Assembly (NCBI GenBank): GCA_913062815.1
Contig: CAJXWZ010000021.1
Location: 1 to 64,000, forward strand
Length of the DNA stretch: 64,000 nt
Direction of reading: 5' to 3'
Origin: an uncultured Colwellia sp.
GTDB lineage: Bacteria; Pseudomonadota; Gammaproteobacteria; Enterobacterales; Alteromonadaceae
This document shows, piece by piece, positions 1-9,157 of the stretch. The notes under the pieces were generated by a model that was not told the origin of the DNA, did not search any database, and saw only the letters and a program-made list of their open reading frames with translations. Positions within the stretch are counted from its first letter, which is position 1; every line of letters starts with the position of its first letter. The translations under genes were made by a program, and so were the position numbers.

Positions 1-879
1 CGCAACATTGCGCAAGTTTTTCAATTCCCTGTTATTTACGATTCAATGACTGTTTTTGATAACTTAGCTTTTCCTTTACGCAATATGAAAACACCAGAAG
101 TGCAGGTGCAAAGTAGAGTACATGAAATCGCTGAAGCACTTGAGCTAACGCCACTGTTAAAGAAAAACGCCAGTAACCTTACCGCCGATGAAAAACAAAA
201 AGTGTCGATGGGACGTGGTCTTGTTCGTAGCGATGTTTCGGCAATTTTGTTTGATGAACCGCTCACGGTTATTGATCCACAGCTTAAGTGGAAATTACGC
301 CGAAAATTAAAACAGATTCATGAGCAATTCAACATAACCATGGTTTATGTTACTCATGATCAGTTAGAAGCTTCTACATTTGCTGAAAAAATAGCGGTCA
401 TGTACGGTGGGCAAATTGTTCAATTTGGTACCCCTCGAGAATTATTCGAACGCCCAAATCATGCTTTTGTTGGCTATTTTATCGGTAGCCCGGGAATGAA
501 TTTAGTGGAAGTAGAGCGTTGTAATGGTGGTGTGAAGTTTAGTGAGACTAAAGTAACCCTAGAACCTGCAATGATTGAGCTGTTAGCTAAAATGCCGAGT
601 AAAAATGTCAAGATAGGTATCCGCCCAGAGTTTATTCATGTTTGGGATGAACCTAATAGTGATGCATTTTGTTGTGATCTGCTTCATGTTGAAGATTTAG
701 GTACTTACAAAATTCTTAATATGAAACTAGATGACCAAGAGCTAAAAGTACGTCTCGACGAAGACCGAAAAGTTCCTAAAGGCAAGGTTTATATCAGTTT
801 TCCTGAACAATGGCTTAAAGTTTATGTTGATGAGTATTTAGTTGAAGTACCTGCTCAACAAGAAGGAGAAAACGCATGA
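1..879 (+). CDS. glpT: Glycerol-type ABC transporter ATP-binding subunit (5' partial)
   Basis: The reading frame is open from the first base, so the start and the Walker A loop lie upstream. Visible are a Q-loop (AQVFQFP), a Walker B (AILFDEP), an H-loop (VTHD) and a C-terminal TOBE/OB-like domain typical of sugar and glycerol importers of the MalK/UgpC class. The ABC signature is degenerate: LTADEKQKVSMGRG instead of LSGGQ. That fits the second of the two ATPases (GlpS/GlpT) of rhizobial-type glycerol importers, as do the downstream genes, including a DUF2160 protein. The stop overlaps the next start by 4 bases. This GlpT is not the MFS glycerol-3-phosphate antiporter of the same name. The substrate is inferred from gene order, not proven. 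Confidence 0.82.
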   Translation, partial: RNIAQVFQFPVIYDSMTVFDNLAFPLRNMKTPEVQVQSRVHEIAEALELTPLLKKNASNLTADEKQKVSMGRGLVRSDVSAILFDEPLTVIDPQLKWKLRRKLKQIHEQFNITMVYVTHDQLEASTFAEKIAVMYGGQIVQFGTPRELFERPNHAFVGYFIGSPGMNLVEVERCNGGVKFSETKVTLEPAMIELLAKMPSKNVKIGIRPEFIHVWDEPNSDAFCCDLLHVEDLGTYKILNMKLDDQELKVRLDEDRKVPKGKVYISFPEQWLKVYVDEYLVEVPAQQEGENA

Positions 880-1742
880 AGAAAATAACCAATAACAAGG
901 CATGGTTCCTTGTTTTGCCGGTGTTTTTACTGGTGGCATTTTCTGCAATTATACCGATAATGACGGTAGTTAATTACTCGGTACAAGATATTTTTGACCA
1001 AAACACTTCCTATTTTGTTGGCGCAGAATGGTATCGAGAAATGTTACGTAGCCCGCGTTTACTTGATTCACTATTGCGCCAATTTAGTTATTCATTTTCG
1101 GTGTTATTGATCGAAGTTCCACTTGGTATTGCTGTTGCGTTGATGATGCCAGCAAAAGGACGAATGGCTTCGGTAAGCTTAATACTGGTCGCTATTCCAT
1201 TGTTAATTCCATGGAACGTAGTTGGCACCATCTGGCAAACGTTTAGTCGTGCAGATATTGGCTTATTCGGTTGGGCAGTTAATGCCATTGGCATAGATTA
1301 CAATTATTCATCTAATGCTAGTGATGCATGGTTCACCGTATTACTAATGGATGTATGGCATTGGACATCACTTATTGCTTTACTTTGCTACTCCGGCTTA
1401 CGTGCAATACCTGAAGCTTTCTATCAAGCTGCGCGCATTGATAGAGCATCAAGTTGGGCAATCTTCCGTTACATTCAATTACCTCGCTTGAAAAGTGTCT
1501 TGGTTATCGGCGTATTACTACGATTTATGGATAGTTTTATGATCTATACCGAACCCTTCGTTTTAACAGGTGGCGGACCAGGAAATTCAACGACTTTCCT
1601 AAGCCAAGCGTTAACTAAAATGGCAATCGGCCAGTTTGATTTGGGACCAGCTGCTGCTTTCTCATTGATTTATTATTTAATTGTTTTATTAGTATGTTAT
1701 CTGTTTTTTACTGTAATTAACTTACAAGACAAGGCTAAATAA
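876..1742 (+). CDS. glpP: Glycerol-type ABC transporter permease 1
   Basis: A 288-residue inner-membrane permease with about six hydrophobic segments, the first at residues 10-30. The conserved cytoplasmic EAA loop, which docks the ATPases, is visible as EAFYQAARIDRASSWAIFRY around residues 180-200. The length suits binding-protein-dependent transport permeases (PF00528). The start is an ATG inside the ATGA overlap with the upstream ATPase, preceded by AGAAGGAGAA, a strong ribosome binding site. It should pair with the next gene to form the translocation pore. Assignment as the glycerol permease rests on the operon order. Confidence 0.85.
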   Translation: MKKITNNKAWFLVLPVFLLVAFSAIIPIMTVVNYSVQDIFDQNTSYFVGAEWYREMLRSPRLLDSLLRQFSYSFSVLLIEVPLGIAVALMMPAKGRMASVSLILVAIPLLIPWNVVGTIWQTFSRADIGLFGWAVNAIGIDYNYSSNASDAWFTVLLMDVWHWTSLIALLCYSGLRAIPEAFYQAARIDRASSWAIFRYIQLPRLKSVLVIGVLLRFMDSFMIYTEPFVLTGGGPGNSTTFLSQALTKMAIGQFDLGPAAAFSLIYYLIVLLVCYLFFTVINLQDKAK

Positions 1743-1752
1743 GGAGTAACTT

Positions 1753-2559
1753 ATGCAAATAAATAAACGTAAAACCCTCGGCATGACCGCTTACTTATTG
1801 TTTTTATTAGTGCCTATTTATTGGCTACTTAATATGTCATTTAAGAAAAACGATGAAATACTTGGCACACTAACATTGTGGCCAAATAACTTCACTTTTG
1901 ATAACTATATCACCATCTTTAGCGATCCAAGTTGGTACATGGGTTATGTCAACTCTATGATCTATGTTTCCATGAATATGGTTATCACCTTAATCGTAGC
2001 ATTACCTGCAGCTTATGCTTTTAGTCGCTATAAATTTGTCGGTGATAAACATTTATTCTTTTGGCTATTAACTAATCGTATGGCTCCACCTGCGGTGTTC
2101 TTATTACCTTTCTTTCAACTTTATTCGTCAGTAGGTTTGTTTGATACCCATATTGCCGTAGCGCTTGCCCATTGCTTATTCACTGTGCCATTAGCGGTAT
2201 GGATTTTAGAAGGCTTTATCTCTGGTGTACCACGTGAAGTTGATGAAACTGCTTTTATCGATGGCTATAGTTTTCAACGATTCTTTATTCGTATCTTTTT
2301 ACCTATGATCAGTTCAGGTATTGGTGTTACGGCGTTCTTTTGTTTTATGTTTTCTTGGGTGGAATTATTACTGGCGAAAACGTTGACTTCAGTTGAAGCA
2401 AAACCTATTGCCGCCATTATGACCCGAACCGTTGGTGCCGCAGGTATTGATTGGGGCTTATTAGCCGCCGCGGGTATTTTAACTATCATCCCAGGAATAT
2501 TGGTGATTTATTTTGTACGAAATCATGTAGCCAAGGGTTTCGCCTTGGGACGTGTGTAA
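1753..2559 (+). CDS. glpQ: Glycerol-type ABC transporter permease 2
   Basis: A 268-residue second permease of the MalG/UgpE type with six predicted membrane segments. The EAA-loop motif VDETAFIDGYSFQRFF lies around residues 160-178. It starts 10 bases after the previous stop, behind an AAGGAGT ribosome binding site. With the preceding permease it would form a heterodimeric pore. The name follows the rhizobial glpSTPQV operon and should not be confused with the glycerophosphodiesterase GlpQ. Confidence 0.85.
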   Translation: MQINKRKTLGMTAYLLFLLVPIYWLLNMSFKKNDEILGTLTLWPNNFTFDNYITIFSDPSWYMGYVNSMIYVSMNMVITLIVALPAAYAFSRYKFVGDKHLFFWLLTNRMAPPAVFLLPFFQLYSSVGLFDTHIAVALAHCLFTVPLAVWILEGFISGVPREVDETAFIDGYSFQRFFIRIFLPMISSGIGVTAFFCFMFSWVELLLAKTLTSVEAKPIAAIMTRTVGAAGIDWGLLAAAGILTIIPGILVIYFVRNHVAKGFALGRV

Positions 2560-2579
2560 GACATTTTAGGAGATATATT

Positions 2580-2852
2580 ATGAGTTGGATGGCGTGGACT
2601 GGATTAACGACAACATTTTTTAGTGTTATTGCAGTCATATTAGTGTGTATGACCGTATATGAAATTAAAGTTCCTTGTACTGAACGTAAAGGTTTTTTAC
2701 CGATAAGTACCACTCGAGGAGACAGGCTTTTTATTGGTTTACTTAGTAGTGCTTACATTCATTTAGCCTTTCTGGCCGTGACTGAATTCAGTCTGATGAT
2801 TGCTTTAGCATTGTCGGTTATTTGGCTAGCGATATTATTGCGCTGGGGATAG
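2580..2852 (+). CDS. DUF2160-type small inner-membrane protein
   Basis: A 90-residue protein with about three hydrophobic helices: a first near residues 8-28 and two more from about residue 50. It matches the small DUF2160 membrane proteins that sit between the permease and binding-protein genes of glycerol-type ABC operons. The start is the ATG preceded by AGGAGATAT; a longer frame beginning at 2451 lies inside the upstream permease and is unlikely. Its role is not established; position suggests an accessory subunit of the transporter. Confidence 0.75.
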   Translation: MSWMAWTGLTTTFFSVIAVILVCMTVYEIKVPCTERKGFLPISTTRGDRLFIGLLSSAYIHLAFLAVTEFSLMIALALSVIWLAILLRWG

Positions 2853-2872
2853 GTACGAAGAAAGTAAATTTA

Positions 2873-3034
2873 AACTAGTAATATTAATGGGGAAAATATT
2901 ACTAGTTAAAAATTAAATGTATCGATCTAAATAGAAAACAAGGTCGATACATTTAAAGATTTGAGTAAATAGATTTTATTAACTACCCTTAAAATAATTT
3001 ATTTACCAAGTCGAACTGTTGGTTAACACCAACA
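2873..3034 (+). promoter_or_regulatory. Three consecutive stem-loops before the binding-protein gene
   Basis: Seen directly are three inverted repeats in a row. The first pairs 2873-2885 with 2895-2907 (13 bp perfect, 9-base loop). The second pairs 2913-2928 with 2941-2956 (13 perfect pairs plus one G-T wobble and two more pairs, 12-base loop). The third pairs 3017-3023 with 3028-3034 (TGTTGGT/ACCAACA, 4-base loop). None is followed by a T-run, so they are not obvious terminators. By analogy with malE-malF-type intercistronic structures, they may stabilise mRNA or set the ratio of binding protein to permease. The third could instead be a regulator site. Confidence 0.55.
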
Positions 3035-3118
3035 AAAGTACTGGAAATATCAACAAGATAGCAATTGATAGATATTTTCAGAGAAAAATCACAATCTAAT
3101 ATAAAAATGAGAAATATC

Positions 3119-4849
3119 ATGAAAGAGAATAAATTAAAGAAGATTGTATTACTGGGGGCAGCTATGTCTATTGCTGGTATGGCTTTGCCTACGCTAGCGG
3201 AACAACCTCTTGATTCAGCCAAAAAATGGCTAGATAAAGAGTTTAGCGAATCAACTTTAAGTAAAAGTGAACAACTTGAAGAACTTAAATGGTTTATTAA
3301 AGCTTCTAAACCCTTCAAAGGTATGAGCATTAACGTTGCGTCTGAAACGATAGCGACACATACCTATGAATCACAAGTGTTAGCGAAAGCTTTTGAGGAA
3401 ATTACCGGTATTAAGGTTAATCATGATTTGATTCAAGAAGGGGATGTTGTTGAAAAATTACAAACTCAAATGCAATCAGGTCGTAATATTTATGATGCCT
3501 ATATTAATGATTCAGATTTAATTGGTACTCACTTTCGTTACGGTAAAGTTGTCGCTATTTCAGATATGATTGAAAATGAAGCTGCTGATTACACTCTACC
3601 TACCTTAGATATTGATGATTTTATTGGCTTAGATTTCACTACCGGCCCTGATGGAAAATTATATCAATTACCCGATCAACAATTTGCTAACTTATATTGG
3701 TTCCGTGCCGATTGGTTTGCTCGTGAAGATTTAAAGAAAGAGTTTAAAGAGCGTTATGGTTACGGATTAGGTGTACCAGAAAACTGGTCTGCTTACGAAG
3801 ATATTGCTGACTTTTTTACTAATCATGTAAAAATGATTGATGGTGAACGTGTATACGGCCACATGGATTACGGTAAAAAAGATCCTTCTTTAGGATGGCG
3901 CTTCACTGATGCTTGGTTCTCAATGGCTGGTGCTGGCGATAAAGGCTTACCGAATGGTTTACCTGTTGATGAATGGGGCATTCGTGTTGAAGGTTGTCGT
4001 CCTGTCGGTTCAAGTGTCGCTCGTGGCGGTGCAACGAATGGTCCAGCAGCCGTATATGCCACTACTAAATATGTAGATTGGTTAGGCGATTATGCGCCAC
4101 CACAAGCACAAGGTATGACGTTCTCTGAAGCGGGTCCGGTACCAGCTCAAGGAAACATTGCTCAACAAATCTTTTGGTATACCGCTTTTACAGCGAGTAT
4201 GACCGATAAAGGTTTAGCCGTAGTTAATGACGATGGTACACCTAAATGGCGTATGGCTCCTTCACCTAAAGGTCCTTATTGGGAAGAAGGCATGAAGCTT
4301 GGTTATCAAGACACGGGTGCTTGGACATTCATGAAGTCTACACCTGAAAAACGTCGCTTAGCCGCTTGGTTATATGCACAATTTACTGTTTCTAAAACAG
4401 TTTCATTGAAAAAAACCTTAGTGGGTTTAACGCCTATTCGTGAGTCTGATTTAAATTCTCAGGCAATGACCGATGCAGCACCAAAATTAGGTGGATTAGT
4501 TGAGTTTTACCGTAGCCCAGCACGTGAAAATTGGACACCTACCGGAACTAATGTTCCAGACTACCCTAAACTTGCTCAACTTTGGTGGCAAAATATTGCT
4601 GAAGCAGCAAGTGGTGAAAAAACTCCACAACAAGCACTTGATAATTTAGCTGCGGCACAAGACAAAGTGATGAAACGTCTAGAGCGTGCTAATGTTCAAG
4701 GTGAATGTGGACCTAAATTAAATGAAAAACGTGACCCTAGTTATTGGTTGAATAAACCAGGCGCCCCAAAAGCTAAGCTAAGTAATGAAAAACCTCAAGG
4801 TAAAACTATTGCCTATGATGATTTACTAGAAAGTTGGAAAGCTGAATAA
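3119..4849 (+). CDS. glpV: Periplasmic substrate-binding protein of the glycerol-type ABC transporter
   Basis: A large (576-residue) extracellular solute-binding protein with a clear signal peptide: KENKLKK, then a hydrophobic core, then a cleavage-like ALPTLAEQ. It is much longer than typical 400-residue sugar binding proteins, as expected for the glycerol type. The start at 3119 is chosen because it gives a classic signal peptide and has GAGA six bases upstream; a TTG at 3065 and an ATG at 3107 are in frame but would lengthen the leader. It is the last gene of the transporter operon, separated from the small membrane protein by 266 bases holding three hairpins. Confidence 0.8.
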   Translation: MKENKLKKIVLLGAAMSIAGMALPTLAEQPLDSAKKWLDKEFSESTLSKSEQLEELKWFIKASKPFKGMSINVASETIATHTYESQVLAKAFEEITGIKVNHDLIQEGDVVEKLQTQMQSGRNIYDAYINDSDLIGTHFRYGKVVAISDMIENEAADYTLPTLDIDDFIGLDFTTGPDGKLYQLPDQQFANLYWFRADWFAREDLKKEFKERYGYGLGVPENWSAYEDIADFFTNHVKMIDGERVYGHMDYGKKDPSLGWRFTDAWFSMAGAGDKGLPNGLPVDEWGIRVEGCRPVGSSVARGGATNGPAAVYATTKYVDWLGDYAPPQAQGMTFSEAGPVPAQGNIAQQIFWYTAFTASMTDKGLAVVNDDGTPKWRMAPSPKGPYWEEGMKLGYQDTGAWTFMKSTPEKRRLAAWLYAQFTVSKTVSLKKTLVGLTPIRESDLNSQAMTDAAPKLGGLVEFYRSPARENWTPTGTNVPDYPKLAQLWWQNIAEAASGEKTPQQALDNLAAAQDKVMKRLERANVQGECGPKLNEKRDPSYWLNKPGAPKAKLSNEKPQGKTIAYDDLLESWKAE

Positions 4850-4992
4850 CTAAACGTTAATTCTTGATAAAAATAATTACTCACTCCCCGTTATTTTCTG
4901 GGGTGTGGGTAAAGCTAGGCTGATTTTGTGCAAATAAGTAAAAACCATAAGATCCCTAGTAAAATAAAATACAAAATTTAGGATGTAATAAC

Positions 4993-6162
4993 ATGAAAAA
5001 CTTAACAAAAACAAGTAATATAGCAAAAGTAACTAAATTAAGCAGTGCCATGGTATTAGCGATGGCCGCAATGACAAATACGGCCAATGCAACGGTAACA
5101 ATAGCAAGTGATTCTGGTTGGGAAACTAGTATTAGTGGTTCTATTCCTGTTTTCGTTGTTAGCTCAGATCATGATGGCGAAGAGTCAGCAACACGTGTTC
5201 AATCGGGTTTCAACCCTGCAAACTTAAACTTTCACGTAGCAGCACCAAAACTAGATAATGGCTTAACGGTTTCAGGTCATTTTCAAATAGACACACATTT
5301 GCAAGGTAGCGGTGTGCAAAATAGCGGTACTTTCGAAAGCCGTGTTGCAAATATTCAAATCGCAGGTGATTTTGGTACTGTTGTTGTTGGTAAAGATTTT
5401 GGTGTATTTAACAGCTCAGCTATTGGTGATATTGCCAGCCAAGGTGGCGTAGGCTGGTTAGGTGGCGGTGCTGATACCGGTAATGCTACAGGAGGACGTA
5501 TTGGTACAGGTTATGTTTATGCCAATTTTAATCCTCAAGTAAAATTCATTTCAAATGATTACAATGGTTTATCATTTAAAGTAGCAATGATTAACCCTGA
5601 AGAGCCACAAGACTCACAAGGTGCTCGCATTGAAACAGATTCACCACGCTTCGAAGGGCAAGCTAATTATGCCACGAAGTTTAATGCGGGTGGTATTAAG
5701 TTATGGGCTGGATTCATACAACAGAATGTCTCAGTGTTAGGCGCGAACTCCTTTGATTATGATATGCAAGGCTTTGATATTGGTACTCATCTTGATTTAG
5801 GTGATTTTGGTATAACATTGTCATTTACAGATACTACCGGTATTGGTGCTGACGGCCTATACGGATTCGGTGGAATCAATGATGCTGATGTTGATGCCAC
5901 TCAATGGTATGTTGAAGCTGATTATGTCTTTGATAAAACTACTGTTGGCATAAGTTACGGTGAAGGACAGCAAGATAGTCGAGCTGCTGATGCTTCTAAA
6001 GGGCTTGACGCAGTAGCAGAAGTTGATAATGAATTATCAATGCTATTTGTTCATTACCAATGGACACCAGAGTTTCGTCTAGTTGGAGAGCTACAAGATT
6101 ATCAATCTGATGTTCAAGCCGACTATGATGCCATAGTACTTGGTTTTCAATTCGACTTTTAA
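4993..6162 (+). CDS. Outer-membrane porin
   Basis: A 389-residue trimeric-type porin. It has a signal peptide ending in NTANA, alternating beta-strand-rich sequence throughout, and the C-terminal aromatic signature FQFDF needed for BAM recognition. The ribosome binding site AGGATG precedes the ATG. It lies 143 bases after the binding-protein gene and in the same direction, so it could let the transported polyol cross the outer membrane, but it may have its own promoter. The specific substrate cannot be read from the sequence. Confidence 0.85.
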   Translation: MKNLTKTSNIAKVTKLSSAMVLAMAAMTNTANATVTIASDSGWETSISGSIPVFVVSSDHDGEESATRVQSGFNPANLNFHVAAPKLDNGLTVSGHFQIDTHLQGSGVQNSGTFESRVANIQIAGDFGTVVVGKDFGVFNSSAIGDIASQGGVGWLGGGADTGNATGGRIGTGYVYANFNPQVKFISNDYNGLSFKVAMINPEEPQDSQGARIETDSPRFEGQANYATKFNAGGIKLWAGFIQQNVSVLGANSFDYDMQGFDIGTHLDLGDFGITLSFTDTTGIGADGLYGFGGINDADVDATQWYVEADYVFDKTTVGISYGEGQQDSRAADASKGLDAVAEVDNELSMLFVHYQWTPEFRLVGELQDYQSDVQADYDAIVLGFQFDF

Positions 6163-6171
6163 GTTCGTTTT

Positions 6172-6208
6172 GCCATACTGTTAGTAATGCATTTTAGTAT
6201 GGCTTTTT
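6172..6208 (+). terminator. Rho-independent terminator after the porin
   Basis: An eight-pair stem (GCCATACT/AGTATGGC, 6172-6179 with 6196-6203) followed directly by TTTTT, ten bases after the porin stop. Confidence 0.75.
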
Positions 6209-6353
6209 GTTGACCTGATGTTTTAAGTCTCACCAGTGCTTTTAGCTTGAGGGTCAACTTTTGTAAGGAACAGGGATATTACCTTTCTAAGTTGGTAATA
6301 CATGCGCTATTTAACTGTTCTGTTTTGCCTGCGCTTTTTGCGCAGGCCTTTTT
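6209..6353 (+). ncRNA. Candidate small RNA ending at a strong terminator
   Basis: The gap from 6163 to 6481 has no open frame of note but carries two terminators on the same strand. The second (6327-6353) is a perfect GCCTGCGC/GCGCAGGC stem with a T5 loop and a T-rich tail, 119 bases beyond the first and with no gene between. It also precedes the next gene rather than following one. Either it is a back-up terminator for the porin or it ends a short transcript starting near 6210-6260. No promoter is convincing by eye. Confidence 0.3.
6327..6353 (+). terminator. Strong rho-independent terminator
   Basis: An eight-pair GC-rich stem, GCCTGCGC with GCGCAGGC (6327-6334 and 6340-6347), a five-T loop and a C-TTTTT tail. 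No annotated gene ends directly upstream. Confidence 0.85.
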
Positions 6354-6481
6354 AATCAGTTATCTAAAAACTTATGCGCATAACTGAAAGAAACGTTCAA
6401 GGAGCAGTAAGTAAAAACCCAGGAGCTTGATGTTAACTACATCTGTGGATATCACTCCACATATAATATGAGGTAATATAA

Positions 6482-8473
6482 ATGAACTTTTTGAGAGATT
6501 TATCTATTAGATATAAACTGCTTGCGCTGACACTCATCCCATTATTATTAGCGTTGGTTTTTATCATTAATGGTCTGTTAAAAAATTACCAAGTTTTCGC
6601 TGCTTTGCAACAAGCACAAACCTTAGAATCATTAAATTTAGCGGCGAGTCAATTAGTTGATGAATTACAAAAAGAGTTTGGCTTTTCTGCTGGCTACTTG
6701 AGTGCTAAAGGCAAAAAATTCTCCACTGATTTAACCAATCAAATCATCGTAACCGAACAACAATTATCCCATTATAAAGCAGTTGCCAATCAATTTAATA
6801 CCGCCGAGAGTGGTCAATCACTGATTGATTTAATTTCATCGATAGAAAAACAATTTGAACAGCTCGCTCAAATTCGTTTAGGTGTTAATGAACAATCCAT
6901 GCCAAACGATGACATTGTTAATTACTACACTAATCTTAATAGCTCTCTGCTGACCATAAATCGCTTAATTGCCAGTTTAGTAACCGATCAAAAAATAAAT
7001 CGTCAAATGAATGCTTACCTCTATTTATTACAAAATAAAGAATTGGCTGGTATTGAACGGGCCATATTGAGCCAAGCTTTTGCAACGAAGAAACCTAGCG
7101 TTGCCATGTATAATCATTTTGTTAGCTTGTTAGCGGAACAAAAGACCTATTTAACACTGTTTTTAGACCTCGCCACTGAAGAGCAAAAAGTAGCGTTTAA
7201 TGAAGCCTTTACCGGTGATGCGATTAAAGAAGTAGGCCGTATACGAAAAACGGTATTAAAACAAAAGAAACGTTTAAGAATTAATGCTAATTACTGGTTT
7301 GCCAATTCTTCTGCACGTATAGATAAATTAAAAATAGTAGAAAACAACATCTCACAACAATTAACGCAGTTAATCACCACAGCAAAAGAAGATGCTTATG
7401 CGAACTTACTCAAACTTATTGCCATTGCACTAACCGCCTTACTGCTGAGTTTGTCTCTTAGTATTTATTTATTAAGGCAAATTGGCGGGCAAATTCGCTC
7501 ATTATCGGGGGCGATGATAAAAGTTCAACAACACTCCGACCTGACTTCACAAGCACAAGTAAACAGTCAAGATGAACTAGGCTTACTTGCCCATAATTTT
7601 AATGAAATGGTAGAGCATTTAGGTAGATTAACCAGTAATGTTAGGAATGCCAGCCAGCAATTAACGCAAACGGTAGATGAAATTCAGCAGATTATTGGCA
7701 CCGTTGACAATGAAATGAATTCTGGTCTAGAACAAACAGAGCTGGTGGTGGTGGCGGTAAATGAGTTAGACGCGACAGTGCAAGAAGTTGCCTCTAATTG
7801 TTCTGGAACGGCTGAAAAATCTAAATCTGCACATGATGCGGCTGTTCAAGGGGAGTCTTTGGTTACTCAAGCGAGTGAATCCATCGATAAACTTTCAGAA
7901 GAAATAAACCAGTCAAAAGCTATCATTCAGCTAGTGGCTGAAGACAGTAATGAAATAGGCAGTATTTTGGATGTTATCAATGGTGTTGCCCAACAAACTA
8001 ATCTATTAGCGTTGAATGCGGCAATAGAAGCGGCACGTGCCGGTGAACAAGGGCGAGGATTTGCTGTGGTTGCCGATGAGGTTCGCTCTTTGGCACAGAA
8101 AACGTCTGAGTCAACCTCTCGTATTCGAGATATGATTGAACAATTACAACACCGCAGCCAAGAAGGTGTTCAAGCCATGCTTAGCAGCCAAGAATGTGCA
8201 AATACAACGGTGGGCAGCTTTGCGGGCTTATCTGAACAGCTAAGTAATATTACCAATCAATCGTCTGAATTAAGTGATATGAACTTTCAAAATGCCGCCG
8301 CCACGGAGGAGCAATCAGCAACCGTTGATGAAGTTAACCGCAATATTGAGCTTATTCAACACTCTTATCACAGTACTAATGATAGTGCCGCAAAACTTAA
8401 AGAGTCGGCAAAATGTTTAGATGTGGTCGCTAATCAACTGATGGATGAAGTCAGTACCTTTACGCTTGCATAG
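6482..8473 (+). CDS. Methyl-accepting chemotaxis protein with NIT-like sensor
   Basis: A 663-residue chemoreceptor. Membrane helix 1 is at about 13-30, followed by a roughly 275-residue periplasmic domain containing [14 protein letters not shown] near residue 60, which resembles the nitrate/nitrite-sensing NIT family. Helix 2 is at about 308-330, then a HAMP linker, then the signalling domain. Its hairpin tip [20 protein letters not shown] lies near residues 502-521, followed by [15 protein letters not shown]. The ATG follows GAGGTAATATAA. It should report to CheA/CheW. The ligand is inferred only from the NIT resemblance. No chemotaxis signalling genes are near. Confidence 0.88.
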   Translation: MNFLRDLSIRYKLLALTLIPLLLALVFIINGLLKNYQVFAALQQAQTLESLNLAASQLVDELQKEFGFSAGYLSAKGKKFSTDLTNQIIVTEQQLSHYKAVANQFNTAESGQSLIDLISSIEKQFEQLAQIRLGVNEQSMPNDDIVNYYTNLNSSLLTINRLIASLVTDQKINRQMNAYLYLLQNKELAGIERAILSQAFATKKPSVAMYNHFVSLLAEQKTYLTLFLDLATEEQKVAFNEAFTGDAIKEVGRIRKTVLKQKKRLRINANYWFANSSARIDKLKIVENNISQQLTQLITTAKEDAYANLLKLIAIALTALLLSLSLSIYLLRQIGGQIRSLSGAMIKVQQHSDLTSQAQVNSQDELGLLAHNFNEMVEHLGRLTSNVRNASQQLTQTVDEIQQIIGTVDNEMNSGLEQTELVVVAVNELDATVQEVASNCSGTAEKSKSAHDAAVQGESLVTQASESIDKLSEEINQSKAIIQLVAEDSNEIGSILDVINGVAQQTNLLALNAAIEAARAGEQGRGFAVVADEVRSLAQKTSESTSRIRDMIEQLQHRSQEGVQAMLSSQECANTTVGSFAGLSEQLSNITNQSSELSDMNFQNAAATEEQSATVDEVNRNIELIQHSYHSTNDSAAKLKESAKCLDVVANQLMDEVSTFTLA

Positions 8474-8567
8474 TCGAAGCAAAATCGAAGCAGGGTAAAT
8501 TAATGTAATTTTATTTTGTGTTTATATTTATATTTTTGTAATCTATTGATTTCTATATAAATAGAAT

Positions 8568-8612
8568 TGGTTGCGGGAGCCAGATTTGAACTGACGACCT
8601 TCGGGTTATGAG
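8568..8612 (-). pseudogene. 3' half of an initiator tRNA (tRNA-fMet fragment), probable attachment-site remnant
   Basis: Read on the minus strand this stretch runs from the CAT anticodon (CTCATAACCCGAAGG) through the T arm (TTCAAAT loop) to the encoded CCA end (CCCGCAACCA). It matches the known bacterial tRNA-fMet 3' half at all but about three positions. Two of those changes are compensatory in the T stem (CAG paired with CTG). The 5' half is absent; the flanking sequence is unrelated. A tRNA 3' half without its 5' half is typical of the distal att site left by an integrative element. Accessory genes begin right after it. Confidence 0.8.
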
Positions 8613-9157
8613 GCTTAAAAATTCACTAAACCTTAACTTGTATTAATGTACATCAATGTAAGTGTTTATGTCAACCCTTTGTTTAACTTAGTTTTTGTAT
8701 GTAAATTTTGTGACAAATAATTAAAAGGAGTTTTAACGTAAAATAATTTAATGGCACAAATTTTAACTACTATTTTATTCGTGCTTTATTCATAAACTGA
8801 CCTTTATATCGTTTTCGAGCGGATTCTATCATTTATTTTTTACAGGAGATAGTTAAATTTATTAATTATTTCCTGCTGTATATCTTTGTCACTTGGACCA
8901 TTCAAATGCCAAAGATGGACGGAAAGGTATTTAGTGATCACTAGGGGCTACCTCATGACAAAAGTAATAGAAAAACCCATGCGAATCGCATGGGTTTTTA
9001 ACAGCTAACCGCTAGTTAAATATTGTGTAATATTAATGGATTAACACCTTGATTCTAAAAGTTTTAACTTTGATGTTTTAGTTCTTGTAGTCTATGCTTT
9101 TATAGTAAGGTTAGTTGATGTTAATTATTCAAGAATTAGAAAGATAAGAGAGATGTA
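8613..9157. other. Gene-free stretch between the chemoreceptor and the accessory genes
   Basis: No plausible gene is seen. It holds short repeated TGTA/TACA-rich words near 8640-8662, a 10-bp palindrome AGTGATCACT at about 8933-8942, and a strong bidirectional terminator at 8971-8999. It looks like attachment-flank or remnant sequence. Confidence 0.5.
8971..8999. terminator. Bidirectional terminator in the gene-free stretch
   Basis: A long inverted repeat AAAAACCCATGCGA/TCGCATGGGTTTTT (8971-8984 with 8986-8999) with A-run and T-run tails on each side. No intact gene ends immediately before it on either strand, so it may be a leftover from a deleted gene. Confidence 0.7.

Noticed and set aside
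4882-4907. Terminator after the binding-protein gene
   Set aside because: Only four firm CCCC/GGGG pairs and no T-run; too weak to call.
8954-9007. A short open frame reading MTKVIEKPMRIAWVFNS over the terminator
   Set aside because: Seventeen codons that consist mostly of the terminator stem, with no ribosome binding site; more likely a chance frame.
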